Source: Streptomyces hygroscopicus (GTDB lineage Bacteria > Actinomycetota > Actinomycetes > Streptomycetales > Streptomycetaceae). From it: a stretch of 64,000 bases of DNA. The notes below the pieces were generated by a model, which worked only from the letters and a program-made list of their open reading frames with translations, did not search any database and was not told where the DNA came from. The translations under genes and the position numbers were made by a program. Of the stretch, positions 51,092 through 60,406 are shown piece after piece (positions within the stretch are counted from its first letter, which is position 1; each line of letters begins with the position of its first letter). The stretch lies in assembly GCA_002021875.1 (NCBI GenBank), contig CP018627.1:806001-870000 (forward strand), read 5' to 3'.

Positions 51092-52270
51092 TTACCGGGC
51101 GCCGAATTCGGCCTCGGCGCGCGTCCAGGCGCGGGCCTGTTCGCTGAGCGTGATGCCGAGGCCGGGCCGCGCGGACACCCGCATCCGGCCGTCGCTGATC
51201 TGCAGCCGCTCGTTGAACAGCGGCTCCAGCCAGTCGAAATGCTCCACCCACGGCTCCTGCGGATAGGCGGCCGCGAGATGGAGGTGGATCTCCATCGCGA
51301 AGTGCGGGGCGAGTTGCAGATGGTGCTGCTCGGCGAGGGTGGCCAGCTTGAGGAACTGGGTGATGCCACCGATGCGCGGTGCGTCGGGCTGAATGATGTC
51401 CGCCGCGTTGTGGCGTATCAGCTCCCAGTGTTCGGCGACACTGGCCAGCATCTCCCCGGTGGCCACCGGGGTGTCCAGCGAGGCGGCGAGGGCCGCGTGG
51501 CCCGGTGCGTCATAGGCGTCCAGCGGCTCCTCGATCCAGACCAGGCCGAACTCCTCGAGGGCGCGCCCCATGCGCTGTGCGGTGGGCCGGTCCCACTGCT
51601 GATTGGCGTCGACCATCAGCGGCACCTCGTCGCCCAGATGCTCCCGTACGGCGGTCAGCCGGCGCAGGTCCTCCTTGCCGTCCGGCTGCCCCACCTTGAT
51701 CTTGATACCGCCGATTCCGCTGGCCAGGGAGGCCGTCGCGTTCTCCAGAACCTGCTCGGTCGGCGTGTGCAGAAAGCCGCCCGAGGTGTTGTAGCAGCGG
51801 ACGGTGTCGCGATGTGCCCCCAGCAGCTTGGCCAGCGGCAGCCCGGCCCGCTTGGCCTTGAGGTCCCACAGGGCGATGTCGAAGGCCGCCACCGCCTGGG
51901 TGGACAGCCCGCTGCGGCCCACGGAGGCTCCGGCCCACACCAGCTTGGTCCAGATCTTGCCGATGTCGCTCGGGTCCTCACCGAGGAGGGTGGGCGCGAT
52001 CTCCTGGGCATGGGCGAACTGGCCGGGGCCTCCCGCGCGCTTGGAGTAGCTGAAGCCGATCCCCTGGTGTCCCTCCTCGGTGGCGAGTTCGACGAAGAGG
52101 AAGGCCACCTCCGTCATCGGCTTCTGGCGCCCGGTGAGAACCTTGGCGTCGCTGATGGGCGTGGCCAGGGGAAGGACGACCGAGGACACTCGGATCCAGG
52201 AGACCCGGTCGAGAGTTGCCTCACCTGCCTGCTGCGCGGTGTGCGTTGCCGTATGCGATGTGGTCACCAC
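51092..52270 (-). CDS. enolase-superfamily aldarate dehydratase (galactarate/talarate-type)
   Basis: A 392-residue enolase-superfamily enzyme resembling L-talarate/galactarate dehydratase. The base motif is IKIKVGQPDGKEDL, metal ligands are in MVDANQQWDRPTA, VWIEEPLDAYD and ATGEMLAS, and the His base in LAPHFAMEIHLHLAAAYP; the closing VEHFDWLEPLFNERL is typical of that group. The GTG at 52270 has AGGGAC upstream; an adjacent GTG at 52267 could also serve. It is the first gene of the aldarate operon, divergent from a LysR gene. Together with glucarate dehydratase it lets the cell use both hexarates. Confidence 0.87.
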   Translation of the reverse strand: MVTTSHTATHTAQQAGEATLDRVSWIRVSSVVLPLATPISDAKVLTGRQKPMTEVAFLFVELATEEGHQGIGFSYSKRAGGPGQFAHAQEIAPTLLGEDPSDIGKIWTKLVWAGASVGRSGLSTQAVAAFDIALWDLKAKRAGLPLAKLLGAHRDTVRCYNTSGGFLHTPTEQVLENATASLASGIGGIKIKVGQPDGKEDLRRLTAVREHLGDEVPLMVDANQQWDRPTAQRMGRALEEFGLVWIEEPLDAYDAPGHAALAASLDTPVATGEMLASVAEHWELIRHNAADIIQPDAPRIGGITQFLKLATLAEQHHLQLAPHFAMEIHLHLAAAYPQEPWVEHFDWLEPLFNERLQISDGRMRVSARPGLGITLSEQARAWTRAEAEFGAR

Positions 52271-52367
52271 GTGTTGTCCCTGTGTGTGGGCCCGTATGCG
52301 GGGCGAGTGGATATCGCCGGATCCGCCCCGGGGCGGCCGGCGAGCTCCTTTGCAAGCTAAGGTCGCC

Positions 52368-52382
52368 AGACGATCTACGTCT
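52368..52382. promoter_or_regulatory. dyad AGACG-N5-CGTCT in aldarate/LysR intergene
   Basis: A perfect 5-5-5 inverted repeat in the AT-richer part of the divergent region, 40 bases before the lysR start. It is a candidate operator, though it does not match the T-N11-A LysR pattern exactly. Confidence 0.4.
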
Positions 52383-52421
52383 AACTTAAAATTGGCATGC
52401 GTTGATACCGGGAGAGCATCG

Positions 52422-53324
52422 TTGTTCACGCTCATGCAACTCATCAGCTTTGTGACGGTCGCCGAGGAGCTGCATTTCACCCGGGCCGCGGAGCGGCTGA
52501 AGATGACCCAGCCGCCGCTGAGCCGCCAGATCCAGCTACTGGAGACCGAGTTGCGGGTCCAGTTGCTGGAGCGCACCAACCGCTCGGTGCGGCTCACCCC
52601 CGCGGGACGCGCCTTCCTCACCGAGGCCCGCCGTATCCTGCGCCAGTCCGAGCACGCCGTCCTCGCCGCCCGGCAGGTGGCGACAGGCGAGGCGGGGTCC
52701 ATCGCCATCGGCTTCACGGCGGCCAGCGCCCACTCCGTGCTCGGCACCCTGCTGGAGATCGCCCGTGCGGCCATGCCGGGCGCGGAGATCACCCTGCGCG
52801 AGATGGTCACCCGGGACCAGCTGGAGGCCGTCACCGAGCAGAGCCTGGACCTGGGCCTGGTGCGGCCCTCGGTCACCGGACCGGATCTGCGGTCCCGGCC
52901 CGCGGCCCGGGAGCGGCTGCTCGCCGCCCTGCCGACGGAACATCCGCTGGCGGCGGGCGAAGGGCCGCTCCGGGTGGCCGACTTCGACGGGCAGGACCTG
53001 CTCATGTACTCGCCCATCGAGGCGCGCTACTTCAACGAGCTGCTCATCAGCATCTTCCGCGCCGCACACGCCACCCCGGTCTTCTCCCAGTATCTGAGTC
53101 AGGTCCACACCATCCTGGCCCTGGTGAACGGCGGCTGGGGCGTGGCCCTGGTCCCGGAGACCGCCGCCCGGCCGCGCTACCCGAACATCGTCTTCAAATC
53201 GGTGGAGCTGACCACTCCTGAGCCGGTAGAACTCAACCTCGTGTGGCGTAAGAACAACGACAACCCGGCCCTGCACGCACTGCTCCGCCACGCGGCCGCC
53301 CTTCTTCCCGCTCAAGGAGCCTGA
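52422..53324 (+). CDS. LysR-family regulator of aldarate genes
   Basis: A 300-residue LysR regulator: helix-turn-helix LISFVTVAEELHFTRAAERLKMTQPPLSRQIQLLETEL, then an effector domain (SIAIGFTAASAHSVLGTLLEI, VHTILALVNGGWGVALVPE). The TTG at 52422 is chosen because GGGAG lies seven bases upstream; the ATG four codons later lacks such a site. It is divergent from the aldarate dehydratase operon and most likely controls it in response to an aldarate or its product. The MFS gene follows after five bases and may be co-transcribed. Confidence 0.92.
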   Translation: MFTLMQLISFVTVAEELHFTRAAERLKMTQPPLSRQIQLLETELRVQLLERTNRSVRLTPAGRAFLTEARRILRQSEHAVLAARQVATGEAGSIAIGFTAASAHSVLGTLLEIARAAMPGAEITLREMVTRDQLEAVTEQSLDLGLVRPSVTGPDLRSRPAARERLLAALPTEHPLAAGEGPLRVADFDGQDLLMYSPIEARYFNELLISIFRAAHATPVFSQYLSQVHTILALVNGGWGVALVPETAARPRYPNIVFKSVELTTPEPVELNLVWRKNNDNPALHALLRHAAALLPAQGA

Positions 53325-53329
53325 CCGTC

Positions 53330-54616
53330 GTGACACCCAGAACCTCCGGTGGCCTGCTGCGTCGCCACCGTGACTTCCGGCTGCTGTGGTGCGGTGAGAC
53401 CGCCGGGAAGTACGGTGCGGCCGTCACCGGAGTGGCGATGCCGCTGATCGCGGTCACCACCTTGCACGCGGACACCTTCGAGGTCGGCCTGCTGACCGCC
53501 GCGAGCTGGGCCCCTTGGCTGGTCATCGGCCTTCCGGCGGGGGCCTGGGTGGACCGGTGGCGCCGAAGGCCGGTCATGCTGGCCGCCGCCGCGGTCTCGC
53601 TGGTGCTGTTCGGATGTGTTCCGGTGGCCGCCTGGTGCGGCCTGCTGAGCATCGGACTGCTGCTGACCGTCGCCCTGTTGACGGGTACGGCGGCGGTGTT
53701 CTTCCAGACCGCCTACAGCGCGTATCTCGCCCGCCTCCTGAACCCCGAGGACCAGCCCGAGGGCAACGCCAAACTGCACGGCAGCGCGTCCGCGGCGCAG
53801 ATCGCCGGCCAGGGCTCCGCCGGTCTGATCGCACAGGTGGCGGGCGCGGTGAACGGGATGTTCGTCAACGCCGCGACCTTTCTGGTCTCCCTTGCCTGCC
53901 TGACCGGCATCGGCTTCCGCGAACCGCGCGTCCCCCGGGCCGAGCGCCCGCCCCGGGCGCTGGCCCGCGAGGTGGCCGAGGGGCTGCGGCTGATCGCCCG
54001 CGACCGGTGGCTGCGCACCCTGACGCTCTTCGCGGCCGCGTCCAACCTGGCGCTGATGGGCTACCAGTCGATCCGGGTGGTCTTCCTGGTCCGGACCGTC
54101 GGGCTGTCCCCCGGGCTGGTCGGTGGGCTCATCGCGGCCGTCAGCCTCGGCGGTGTCGTCGGGGCGTTCTGCGCACGCCGGGTCGCCGCCCGGGTCGGCG
54201 ACGCGCGGGCGACGCTCCTGTTCGAGCTGGGGCTGGCCGTGGGCGCGCTGCTCATGCCGATGACCGCCGAGGGACCGTGGGTCGTGCTGTTCGTGGCGGG
54301 CGGTTTCTGCGTCACCGCCGGTGTGGTGGCCGGCAATGTGATCAAGGCGAGCTTCCAGCAGCGCTACTGCCCGCCGGAGCTGCTCGGCCGGCTCACCGCG
54401 TCATCGGCGTTCGTCAGCTACGGAACGCTGCCCCTCGGAGCGCTGCTCGGCGGCGCGCTCGGCACCGCGCTGGGCCTCCGGGCCGCCATGTGGATCACCA
54501 CGGCGGGGATTCCGCTCGCCGGGCTGATCCTGCTCTTCTCCCCCATCCGGCGCTCCCGGGACCTTCCGGCGTCCGCGCCGACCCAGCCACGTCATGAAGT
54601 CCCGGCCACGTCGTGA
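53330..54616 (+). CDS. MFS transporter (MFS_3, enterobactin-exporter-like)
   Basis: A 428-residue major facilitator with about twelve helices. The N-terminal HRDFRLLWCGETAGKYGAAVTGVAMPLIAV and LPAGAWVDRWRRRPVMLAAA are typical of the MFS_3 group, whose members export siderophores, macrolides and other small molecules. It starts at GTG 53330, six bases past the lysR stop, with an AAGGAG site overlapping the lysR end, so it is co-transcribed with lysR. The stop codon lies in a 19-bp tandem repeat, so the C-terminal dozen residues are repeat-encoded. Its role with the aldarate regulator is unclear. Confidence 0.87.
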   Translation: MTPRTSGGLLRRHRDFRLLWCGETAGKYGAAVTGVAMPLIAVTTLHADTFEVGLLTAASWAPWLVIGLPAGAWVDRWRRRPVMLAAAAVSLVLFGCVPVAAWCGLLSIGLLLTVALLTGTAAVFFQTAYSAYLARLLNPEDQPEGNAKLHGSASAAQIAGQGSAGLIAQVAGAVNGMFVNAATFLVSLACLTGIGFREPRVPRAERPPRALAREVAEGLRLIARDRWLRTLTLFAAASNLALMGYQSIRVVFLVRTVGLSPGLVGGLIAAVSLGGVVGAFCARRVAARVGDARATLLFELGLAVGALLMPMTAEGPWVVLFVAGGFCVTAGVVAGNVIKASFQQRYCPPELLGRLTASSAFVSYGTLPLGALLGGALGTALGLRAAMWITTAGIPLAGLILLFSPIRRSRDLPASAPTQPRHEVPATS

Positions 54617-54657
54617 AGCGCCGGCCACGTCGTGAAGCCCCGGCCACGTCATGAAAA
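54587..54657. repeat. 19-bp tandem repeat at end of MFS gene
   Basis: Three copies of a 19-bp unit, consensus CCACGTCRTGAAGYCCCGG, and a partial fourth. The first two units carry the last codons and stop of the MFS gene; the partial fourth runs into the ribosome site of the next gene. Because 19 is not a multiple of three, copy changes would alter the C-terminus. Confidence 0.85.
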
Positions 54658-54670
54658 GGAGCTCTTCCCC

Positions 54671-55195
54671 ATGACCACTCCCCCGGCCACTCCTCGCGCA
54701 CGACGCGCCACGGTGCCCGGGGCACTGGCGGCCCGTGACGACCTCGCGGACGCCCACTACGCCTCGGCGTTCGCCTTACCGGTCCCACGGGCCGGGGCCC
54801 TGACCGCCGAGCAGTGGGCGCGGGCCGTCTTCGAGGGCGCTCCGGCTCCCCTGCGGCGGTTCCTCGTGCTGGGCTGGACGCTGGGGCTCGGCCTCCGATT
54901 GGGCCCCAGGACGTCGCCGCGCCATGTGCTGGGGTGGGCCGTCTCGGACGCGGCGGACCACTCGCTGACCCTCACCGCGCGCTCCCCGCTGGTGCTCACG
55001 CACAACGTCGTGGCCGTCGAGGACGCGAGGGTGCTGTGGGCGACCTTCGTACGGTTCGACCGGCCCGTCGGCCGCTCGCTGTGGGCCCTGGCCGCGCCGA
55101 TCCACCACCGGACGGTTCCCCGTCTCCTCCGGCGCGCGGCGCGCGATGCCGCGTCGGCCGGGGAAACCACCCGCGGTGACGGCCGGTTGCCTTGA
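54671..55195 (+). CDS. DUF2867 domain protein
   Basis: A 174-residue soluble protein resembling DUF2867 (START/SRPBCC-like): ADAHYASAFALPVP, PLRRFLVLGWTLGLGLRLG, HVLGWAVSDAADHSLTLTARSPLVLTHNVVAVEDARVLWATFVRFDRPVGRSLWA and IHHRTVPRLLRRA. No reaction is known. AAAAGGAG lies about nine bases before the ATG. Leu36 is encoded by the rare TTA codon (54776-54778), so translation may depend on the bldA tRNA. It sits between an MFS gene and a cytochrome P450 gene on the same strand. Confidence 0.72.
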   Translation: MTTPPATPRARRATVPGALAARDDLADAHYASAFALPVPRAGALTAEQWARAVFEGAPAPLRRFLVLGWTLGLGLRLGPRTSPRHVLGWAVSDAADHSLTLTARSPLVLTHNVVAVEDARVLWATFVRFDRPVGRSLWALAAPIHHRTVPRLLRRAARDAASAGETTRGDGRLP

Positions 55196-55279
55196 GCCCC
55201 CGGTCGCGTCGCCCGGCCCAGCGGCCCGAGCTACGCTCAAAAGGGAGGGACTCGGTTCGCATTCGAAGGGAGCGTTTCC

Positions 55280-56536
55280 GTGTCCGTCACATCACGCGCG
55301 TCGACTCCGGCGCCGCTGCCCAGACATCGCGACTGCCCCTTCGACCCGCCCGGTGCCTACGAGGCGTTGCGCGAGGAGGGCGGGGCCAGCCGACTGGCCT
55401 TTCCGGACGGCAAGGCGGGCTGGCTGCTCACCCGGCACGAGGACGTGGCGCAGTTGCTGGCGGACGACCGGTTCAGCTCGGACCGCCGCCGGACCTCCTC
55501 GCCGGTGCACGCGTTTCCGGTCCGCCCGGACGACCGCCGCATGCTGGGCTCGTTCATCGGCATGGATCCACCCGAGCACACCCGCTACCGGCGGCTGCTG
55601 AGCAAGTGGTTCACCGCCCGGGGGATGCGGCGGCTGCAGCCCCGGATCGAGGAGATCGTCGACGGCCACCTGGCCGCGATGGAGCGCGCCGGTCCGCCGG
55701 CCGACCTCGTGACGTCATTCGCCCAGCCGGTCCCGTCGCTGGTGATCTGCGAGCTGCTCGGGGTGCCGTACGAGGACCGGGCCGACTTCCAGCGGTGGGC
55801 CACCGTTCTGCTCCGGATCGGCCAGGGCGAGGAGGAGGTCTACGCGGCCCGGGACGCGCTGTGGGGGTACATGCGGGAGCTGATCGACACCAAGCGGCAC
55901 CGGCCGGACGAGGCGCTGCTCTCCCGTCTGGTCAACGGCGAGCAGGGCGCGCCCGGCGGCTCCGGCACCGCCACGGCGGCCGGGCCGACCGACGAGGAGC
56001 TGACCGGTGTGGGGCTGCTGCTGCTCATCGCGGGCCATGAGACGACGGCGAACATGCTGGCCCTTGGCACCTACGCCCTGCTGCGCCACCCCGGGCAGTC
56101 GACGCTGGTGCGGGAGCGGCCCGAGGTGATCGACCACGCGGTCGAGGAGCTGCTGCGATATCTGACCATCGTCCAGTTCGGGACGGTACGGGTCGCCCGG
56201 GAGGATCTCGAGATCGCCGGGGCGCGGGTGCGGGCCGGGGAGACGGTCGTCGGGTCGCTCGCCTCGGCCAACCGGGACCCCTCGCGGTTCTCCGACCCCG
56301 ACACCCTGGACGTCACCCGCGAGACGGCCGATCAGATCGCCTTCGGCCACGGCATTCACCAGTGCCTGGGCCAGCATCTGGCGCGGATGGAGATGCGGAC
56401 GGGCTTTCCCGCCCTGCTGCGGCGCTTCCCCACGCTGCGCCTGGCGGTCCCGCCCGACGAGGTGCCCCTCCGCCACGACATGCTGATCTACGGCGTCCAT
56501 CGGCTCCCGGTCACCTGGGACCGTGCCGCCGGTTAG
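55280..56536 (+). CDS. cytochrome P450
   Basis: A 418-residue bacterial P450 that would oxidise a small molecule with electrons from ferredoxin. The oxygen-binding I helix contains LLLIAGHETTANML, the K-helix ExxR is EELLR, and the haem ligand is Cys362 in FGHGIHQCLGQHLARME. The GTG at 55280 has a GAAGGGAG ribosome site. Its length and form match CYP105/107-type streptomycete enzymes. No ferredoxin gene is adjacent. Its TAG stop overlaps the stop of the convergent anti-sigma-type gene. Substrate unknown. Confidence 0.94.
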   Translation: MSVTSRASTPAPLPRHRDCPFDPPGAYEALREEGGASRLAFPDGKAGWLLTRHEDVAQLLADDRFSSDRRRTSSPVHAFPVRPDDRRMLGSFIGMDPPEHTRYRRLLSKWFTARGMRRLQPRIEEIVDGHLAAMERAGPPADLVTSFAQPVPSLVICELLGVPYEDRADFQRWATVLLRIGQGEEEVYAARDALWGYMRELIDTKRHRPDEALLSRLVNGEQGAPGGSGTATAAGPTDEELTGVGLLLLIAGHETTANMLALGTYALLRHPGQSTLVRERPEVIDHAVEELLRYLTIVQFGTVRVAREDLEIAGARVRAGETVVGSLASANRDPSRFSDPDTLDVTRETADQIAFGHGIHQCLGQHLARMEMRTGFPALLRRFPTLRLAVPPDEVPLRHDMLIYGVHRLPVTWDRAAG

Positions 56537-57093
56537 GCGACCGGCAGGTCCGCCCACCAGGTGATGCCCTCATGGCAGGAGTGGCTGCCGTGGCGCGTGG
56601 ACAGCGCGGTGACGATACCCAGCCCGCGGCCGTGCTCATCGGGCTCGATGTCCTCCTCCGCCCGCTGACCGGCGGGCACCGGGCCACCGTCGGTGACCTC
56701 GATGCGCAGGCCGGCGGAGCCCTCGCACTCGGTCCAGCGCAGCCGCAGCACGGCCGGGGGCAGGGCGTGCAGGATCGCGTTGGTGACCAGTTCCGAGATC
56801 ACCATGAGTGCCTCGTCGAGGCAGTCGTCCGACAGCTCCCATTCGGTCAGCAGCGCGTGCGCCCGCCGCCGCACGGTGGCGACGGCCTCGCAGATGTGCG
56901 GGACCGGGAGGACATGGCCGTCTCCCTCGTCCGCCGGGGGCCGGTCGGGGACCTCGCCGCGTGTCACCACCGGCGCCAGCAAGGGGTCCGGTTCCGGCGC
57001 CTGGGAGCCGATGAGACGGGCGCCGGTGAAATCGACGGTCTCCGCGGCCCGCCCGGTGACGCCGGGCTTCGGATAGCTCAGTTGTTCCGCCAC
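56533..57093 (-). CDS. anti-sigma-factor-like HATPase regulator (RsbW-type)
   Basis: A 186-residue protein with a C-terminal histidine-kinase-like ATPase domain: CEAVATVRRRAHALLTEWEL, SELVTNAILHA (N box), EVTDGGPVP (G1) and HGRGLGIVTALS (G2). No phospho-His domain is present, so it fits the stand-alone anti-sigma or switch ATPase group common in Streptomyces. A disordered N-terminal segment of about 65 residues precedes the domain. The GTG at 57093 has a strong GAGGAGGAG ribosome site, which decides the start. No sigma or anti-anti-sigma gene is adjacent, so its partner must be encoded elsewhere. Confidence 0.85.
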   Translation of the reverse strand: MAEQLSYPKPGVTGRAAETVDFTGARLIGSQAPEPDPLLAPVVTRGEVPDRPPADEGDGHVLPVPHICEAVATVRRRAHALLTEWELSDDCLDEALMVISELVTNAILHALPPAVLRLRWTECEGSAGLRIEVTDGGPVPAGQRAEEDIEPDEHGRGLGIVTALSTRHGSHSCHEGITWWADLPVA

Positions 57094-57302
57094 GTCTCCT
57101 CCTCTCCGAGTCCTCTCCGAGCCGAGTGGGTTGTCTGTGCCGGGCACCCTTCGGGTCGCCTTTTGGCATCCTGGTCTTCTTGTCCCGATACGGACGCTAT
57201 GGCCCCTATCCACCGGGGTCAACGAATCCGAGTCGGCATTACCGAACGTTTGGCGTTTTCGCCGACAGGCTGTGCCACTGGCCGAAGAGCTACGATCGCG
57301 TC

Positions 57303-58070
57303 ATGGCCGGCCCGGTGCAGTCCATCGAGCGGGCGGCGGCGATTCTGCGGCTGCTCGCCCAGGGCTCCGGTCGGCTCAGTCTGGGCGAGGTGGCCGCCTC
57401 GCTCGGCCTCGCGAAAGGCACCGCGCACGGCATTCTGCGCACGCTGCAGAGCGTCGACTTCGTCGAACAGGACAAGTCGACGGGGAAGTACCAGCTCGGC
57501 GCGGCGCTGCTGCACCTGGGGACCAGCTATCTCGACATCAACGAGCTGCGGTCCCGCTCCATCAACTGGACCGACGCCCTGGCCGCCCGCAGCGGTGAGG
57601 CGGTCCGGCTCGGAGTGCCCCTGGAGGGCAAGGTCCTCATCGTCCACCACGTCTTCCGGCCCGACGACACCTTCCAGACCCTGGACGTGGGCTCGCTGCT
57701 GCCCCTGCACGCCAGCGCGCTGGGCAAGATCCTGCTGGCGTACGGGGCGACCCCGCTGGAGCCGCTCATGGAAACCGAACCGGAGACCTACACCCGTCAC
57801 ACACTCGTCTCTCCCCAGCAGCTCAGCCGGGCGATGGGCGAGATCCGCGAGAGCGGGTGGGCGGTCGCGACCGAGGAGATGATGGTGGGCGAGGCCGATA
57901 TCGCCGCGCCGATCCGCGGACAGGGTGGCCTGGTGGTGGGCGCCGTCGGCGTCTCCGGCGCCGTGGACCGCCTCTGTGACAGCAAGGGCCGCCCTCATCC
58001 CTCACTCGTCGGGCTGACGCGCGACGCCGCCCGGGCGATCTCCCGCGATCTCGGAGCGGCCCGCTGGTGA
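57303..58070 (+). CDS. IclR-family regulator, GylR-like
   Basis: A 255-residue IclR regulator: N-terminal winged helix ([40 protein letters not shown]) and C-terminal effector domain ([37 protein letters not shown]). It closely resembles the glycerol operon regulator of Streptomyces. The ATG at 57303 starts the conserved region; the ribosome site is weak. A glycerol kinase gene follows after 43 bases, supporting glycerol-responsive control. A small dyad GGCG-TTTT-CGCC lies upstream near 57251-57262 and could be part of its operator. Confidence 0.88.
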   Translation: MAGPVQSIERAAAILRLLAQGSGRLSLGEVAASLGLAKGTAHGILRTLQSVDFVEQDKSTGKYQLGAALLHLGTSYLDINELRSRSINWTDALAARSGEAVRLGVPLEGKVLIVHHVFRPDDTFQTLDVGSLLPLHASALGKILLAYGATPLEPLMETEPETYTRHTLVSPQQLSRAMGEIRESGWAVATEEMMVGEADIAAPIRGQGGLVVGAVGVSGAVDRLCDSKGRPHPSLVGLTRDAARAISRDLGAARW

Positions 58071-58113
58071 CGCCCCGTGCCCTGCTCGAACCCGCCCGAA
58101 GGCAGGCCAGGCC

Positions 58114-59619
58114 ATGGTTGAACGCTATGTGATGTCCATCGACCAGGGCACCATGTCCACCCGGTGCATCCTCTTCGACCACCAGGGACGGCTGGTCTCG
58201 GTCGGCCAGCGAGAACATGAGCAGTACTTCTCCAAGCCCGGCTGGGCCGAGCACGACCCCGCCGAGATCTGGTCCCATCTGCGCCGTGTCGTCGTACCCC
58301 GGGCCCTGGAGGGCGCGGGGATCCGGCCCGAGCAGATCGCGGCCATCGGCATCGCCAATCAGCGCGAGACCACAGTGGTCTGGGACCGGCGCACCGGCGT
58401 TCCCGTGTGCCACGCCATCACCTGGCAGGACACCCGCACCAGCGGCTATGTCGAGGAGCTGCGGCGGACCACCGGTGACGACTTCTTCCTCGAACGCTGC
58501 GGACTGTCCCCCACGACCTACTTCTCCGCGCCACGGCTGCGCTGGCTGTTCGACCATGTCGACGGCTTGCGCGAGCGCGCGGGGCGCGGGGACGTGCTGT
58601 TCGGCACGATGGAGAGCTGGCTGATCTGGAACCTCACCGGCGGGCCCGACGGCGGACTGCACCTCACCGACGCCACCAACGCCAGCCGCACCATGCTGAT
58701 GAACATCCGCAGCCTGACCTGGGACGATGAGCTGCTGGCGTATTTCGATGTGCCCCGGGCGATGCTGCCGGAGATCCGCCCCTCCGCCGAGCGCTACGGC
58801 ATGGCCCGCGCCCTGCTGCCGCAGGTGCCGATCTGCGCCGCGCTCGGCGATCAGCAGGCGGCGCTGTTCGGGCAGACGTGTTTCGCCGGCGGCGAGGCGA
58901 AGTGCACGTACGGCACCGGCAGCTTCCTCCTCCTCAACACCGGCACCGAGCTCGTACGGTCCCGGCACGGGCTGCTGACCACGGTGGGCTACAAGCTCGG
59001 CGACGAGCCGACGGTCTATGCCCTGGAGGGCCCGATCGCCGTCACCGGCTCGCTGGTGCAGTGGTTCCGGGACCGCCTGGGCATGATCCACAGCGCCCCC
59101 GAGATCGAGACCCTGGCCCGCGGCGTCGAGGACAACGGCGGCTGCTACATCGTCCCCGCCTTCTCCGGGCTCTTCGCCCCGCACTGGCGCAGCGACGCGC
59201 GCGGGGTGATCGTCGGGCTCACCTCGTACATCACCAAGGGACATCTGGCCCGCGCCGTTCTGGAGGCCACCGGGTGGCAGACCCGGGAGGTGGTCGACGC
59301 CATGAACGCCGACTCGCCTCAGCCGCTGCGGCAGCTGAAGGTGGACGGCGGGATGACGTCGAACAATCTGCTGATGCAGTTCCTGGCCGATGTCCTGGAC
59401 CTGCCCGTGGTGCGCCCCATGGTCTCCGAAACCGTCTCCCTCGGGGCCGCCTACGCCGCCGGGCTCGTCTCCGGCTACTGGCCCGATCTGGAGGGGCTGC
59501 GCCGCAACTGGCACCGCGCGGCCCAATGGATGCCCACGATGGACCCCGCGCGGCGGGAGGCGGAGTACGAGAACTGGCAGCGGGCGGTCGAGCGGTCGCT
59601 GGGCTGGGCCAGGTCGTAG
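58114..59619 (+). CDS. glpK: glycerol kinase
   Basis: A 501-residue FGGY kinase that phosphorylates glycerol to glycerol-3-phosphate. The phosphate loop reads [15 protein letters not shown]; most glycerol kinases have GTTS, so Met14 replaces the second Thr. Other conserved parts are intact: [54 protein letters not shown] and the C-terminal [16 protein letters not shown]. It probably forms an operon with the upstream IclR gene. No glycerol facilitator or glycerol-3-phosphate dehydrogenase is next to it, unlike the main gyl operon of Streptomyces, so this may be a second copy. A stem-loop begins at its stop. Confidence 0.92.
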   Translation: MVERYVMSIDQGTMSTRCILFDHQGRLVSVGQREHEQYFSKPGWAEHDPAEIWSHLRRVVVPRALEGAGIRPEQIAAIGIANQRETTVVWDRRTGVPVCHAITWQDTRTSGYVEELRRTTGDDFFLERCGLSPTTYFSAPRLRWLFDHVDGLRERAGRGDVLFGTMESWLIWNLTGGPDGGLHLTDATNASRTMLMNIRSLTWDDELLAYFDVPRAMLPEIRPSAERYGMARALLPQVPICAALGDQQAALFGQTCFAGGEAKCTYGTGSFLLLNTGTELVRSRHGLLTTVGYKLGDEPTVYALEGPIAVTGSLVQWFRDRLGMIHSAPEIETLARGVEDNGGCYIVPAFSGLFAPHWRSDARGVIVGLTSYITKGHLARAVLEATGWQTREVVDAMNADSPQPLRQLKVDGGMTSNNLLMQFLADVLDLPVVRPMVSETVSLGAAYAAGLVSGYWPDLEGLRRNWHRAAQWMPTMDPARREAEYENWQRAVERSLGWARS

Positions 59620-59640
59620 CCCGGGGCCACCTTCCCGGGC
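59619..59640 (+). terminator. stem-loop at the end of glpK
   Basis: GCCCGGG and CCCGGGC form a 7-bp stem with an eight-base loop, starting at the last base of the glpK stop. A moderate terminator candidate. Confidence 0.45.
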
Positions 59641-59802
59641 GGGCTGGTTCGGGCTCCGTCGGGCCCCCGGGGAAGAATCGAGCGCGAGGGGACGTGTGAG
59701 TTCCATGAGGCGGGGTATTCGAGCCAGCCGCGGCTGTTGAAACCAGTCGCTCTGGGACCCAGAAACCCATGAAGACCCAAAACCCGATCCATGGACGGAA
59801 TC

Positions 59803-60204
59803 ATGACCAGCCCTTCCGATGAAAACGTCTCCGCCACCCAGCAGGCCCTCGGCGAGCTGGCGGCCGACCGGGCGGACGAGTCGGCGCTGAACACCCTCGC
59901 CAACAGTGAGGTCCTCCTCCCCTCCGCCGAAAGCGGAGAGGAGACCGACCCCCAGGCCGTGACCCTGCCCGTGTTCCAGCAGGAGGACGGCGCTCAGCTG
60001 GTACCGGTCTTCACCACTCCGGACCGGATGCACCAGGCCCTGCCCCAGATCGAGCGGTACCACCTGGTGCCGCTGGGCGCGCTGGCCCAGGGATGGCCCT
60101 CCGAAGAGCTCTCCCTCACCATCGACGCGGGTGCCCCGGAGGCCGTCACCCTCTCGGCCACCGGCGTACGGAGTCTGCTCAGCGGCTCCGGTCCGGCCGC
60201 CTGA
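59803..60204 (+). CDS. small SseB-like protein
   Basis: A 133-residue soluble protein resembling the SseB N-terminal domain: LANSEVLLPSAESG, TLPVFQQEDGAQLVPVFTTPDRMHQALPQIERYHLVPLGALAQGWP, then a strand-rich end. The domain was named after a type III secretion regulator, but in actinomycetes it occurs alone and its role is not known. The ATG at 59803 is preferred over one four codons earlier because GGACGGA precedes it with proper spacing. It ends in a strong hairpin. Confidence 0.75.
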   Translation: MTSPSDENVSATQQALGELAADRADESALNTLANSEVLLPSAESGEETDPQAVTLPVFQQEDGAQLVPVFTTPDRMHQALPQIERYHLVPLGALAQGWPSEELSLTIDAGAPEAVTLSATGVRSLLSGSGPAA

Positions 60205-60218
60205 CCTTTTCGGCCGCG

Positions 60219-60254
60219 GCGGCCCGTGCCCTTCTCTCTACGGGCACGGGCCGC
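60219..60254. terminator. terminator-like hairpin, 13-bp stem
   Basis: GCGGCCCGTGCCC and GGGCACGGGCCGC pair over a ten-base pyrimidine-rich loop, 15 bases after the SseB-like gene. It separates that gene from uppP. Confidence 0.75.
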
Positions 60255-60406
60255 GGCGATGCCCGGATGCCACGGCCGCCCCCCCCTCCCCCACGATCGC
60301 GCCGGACCGCGGTGGGCCGCCCGCCGATTGGTCACCTTCCCGATCCATCGTCTACCGTCCCGTACACATTCACTGGTTACGGAAAGACACCGGCGGGACG
60401 GATCAC

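Noticed and set aside
53330..54616. Siderophore exporter of a nearby cluster
   Set aside because: The family fits, but no siderophore synthetase or iron-uptake gene is in the window, so the substrate is left open.
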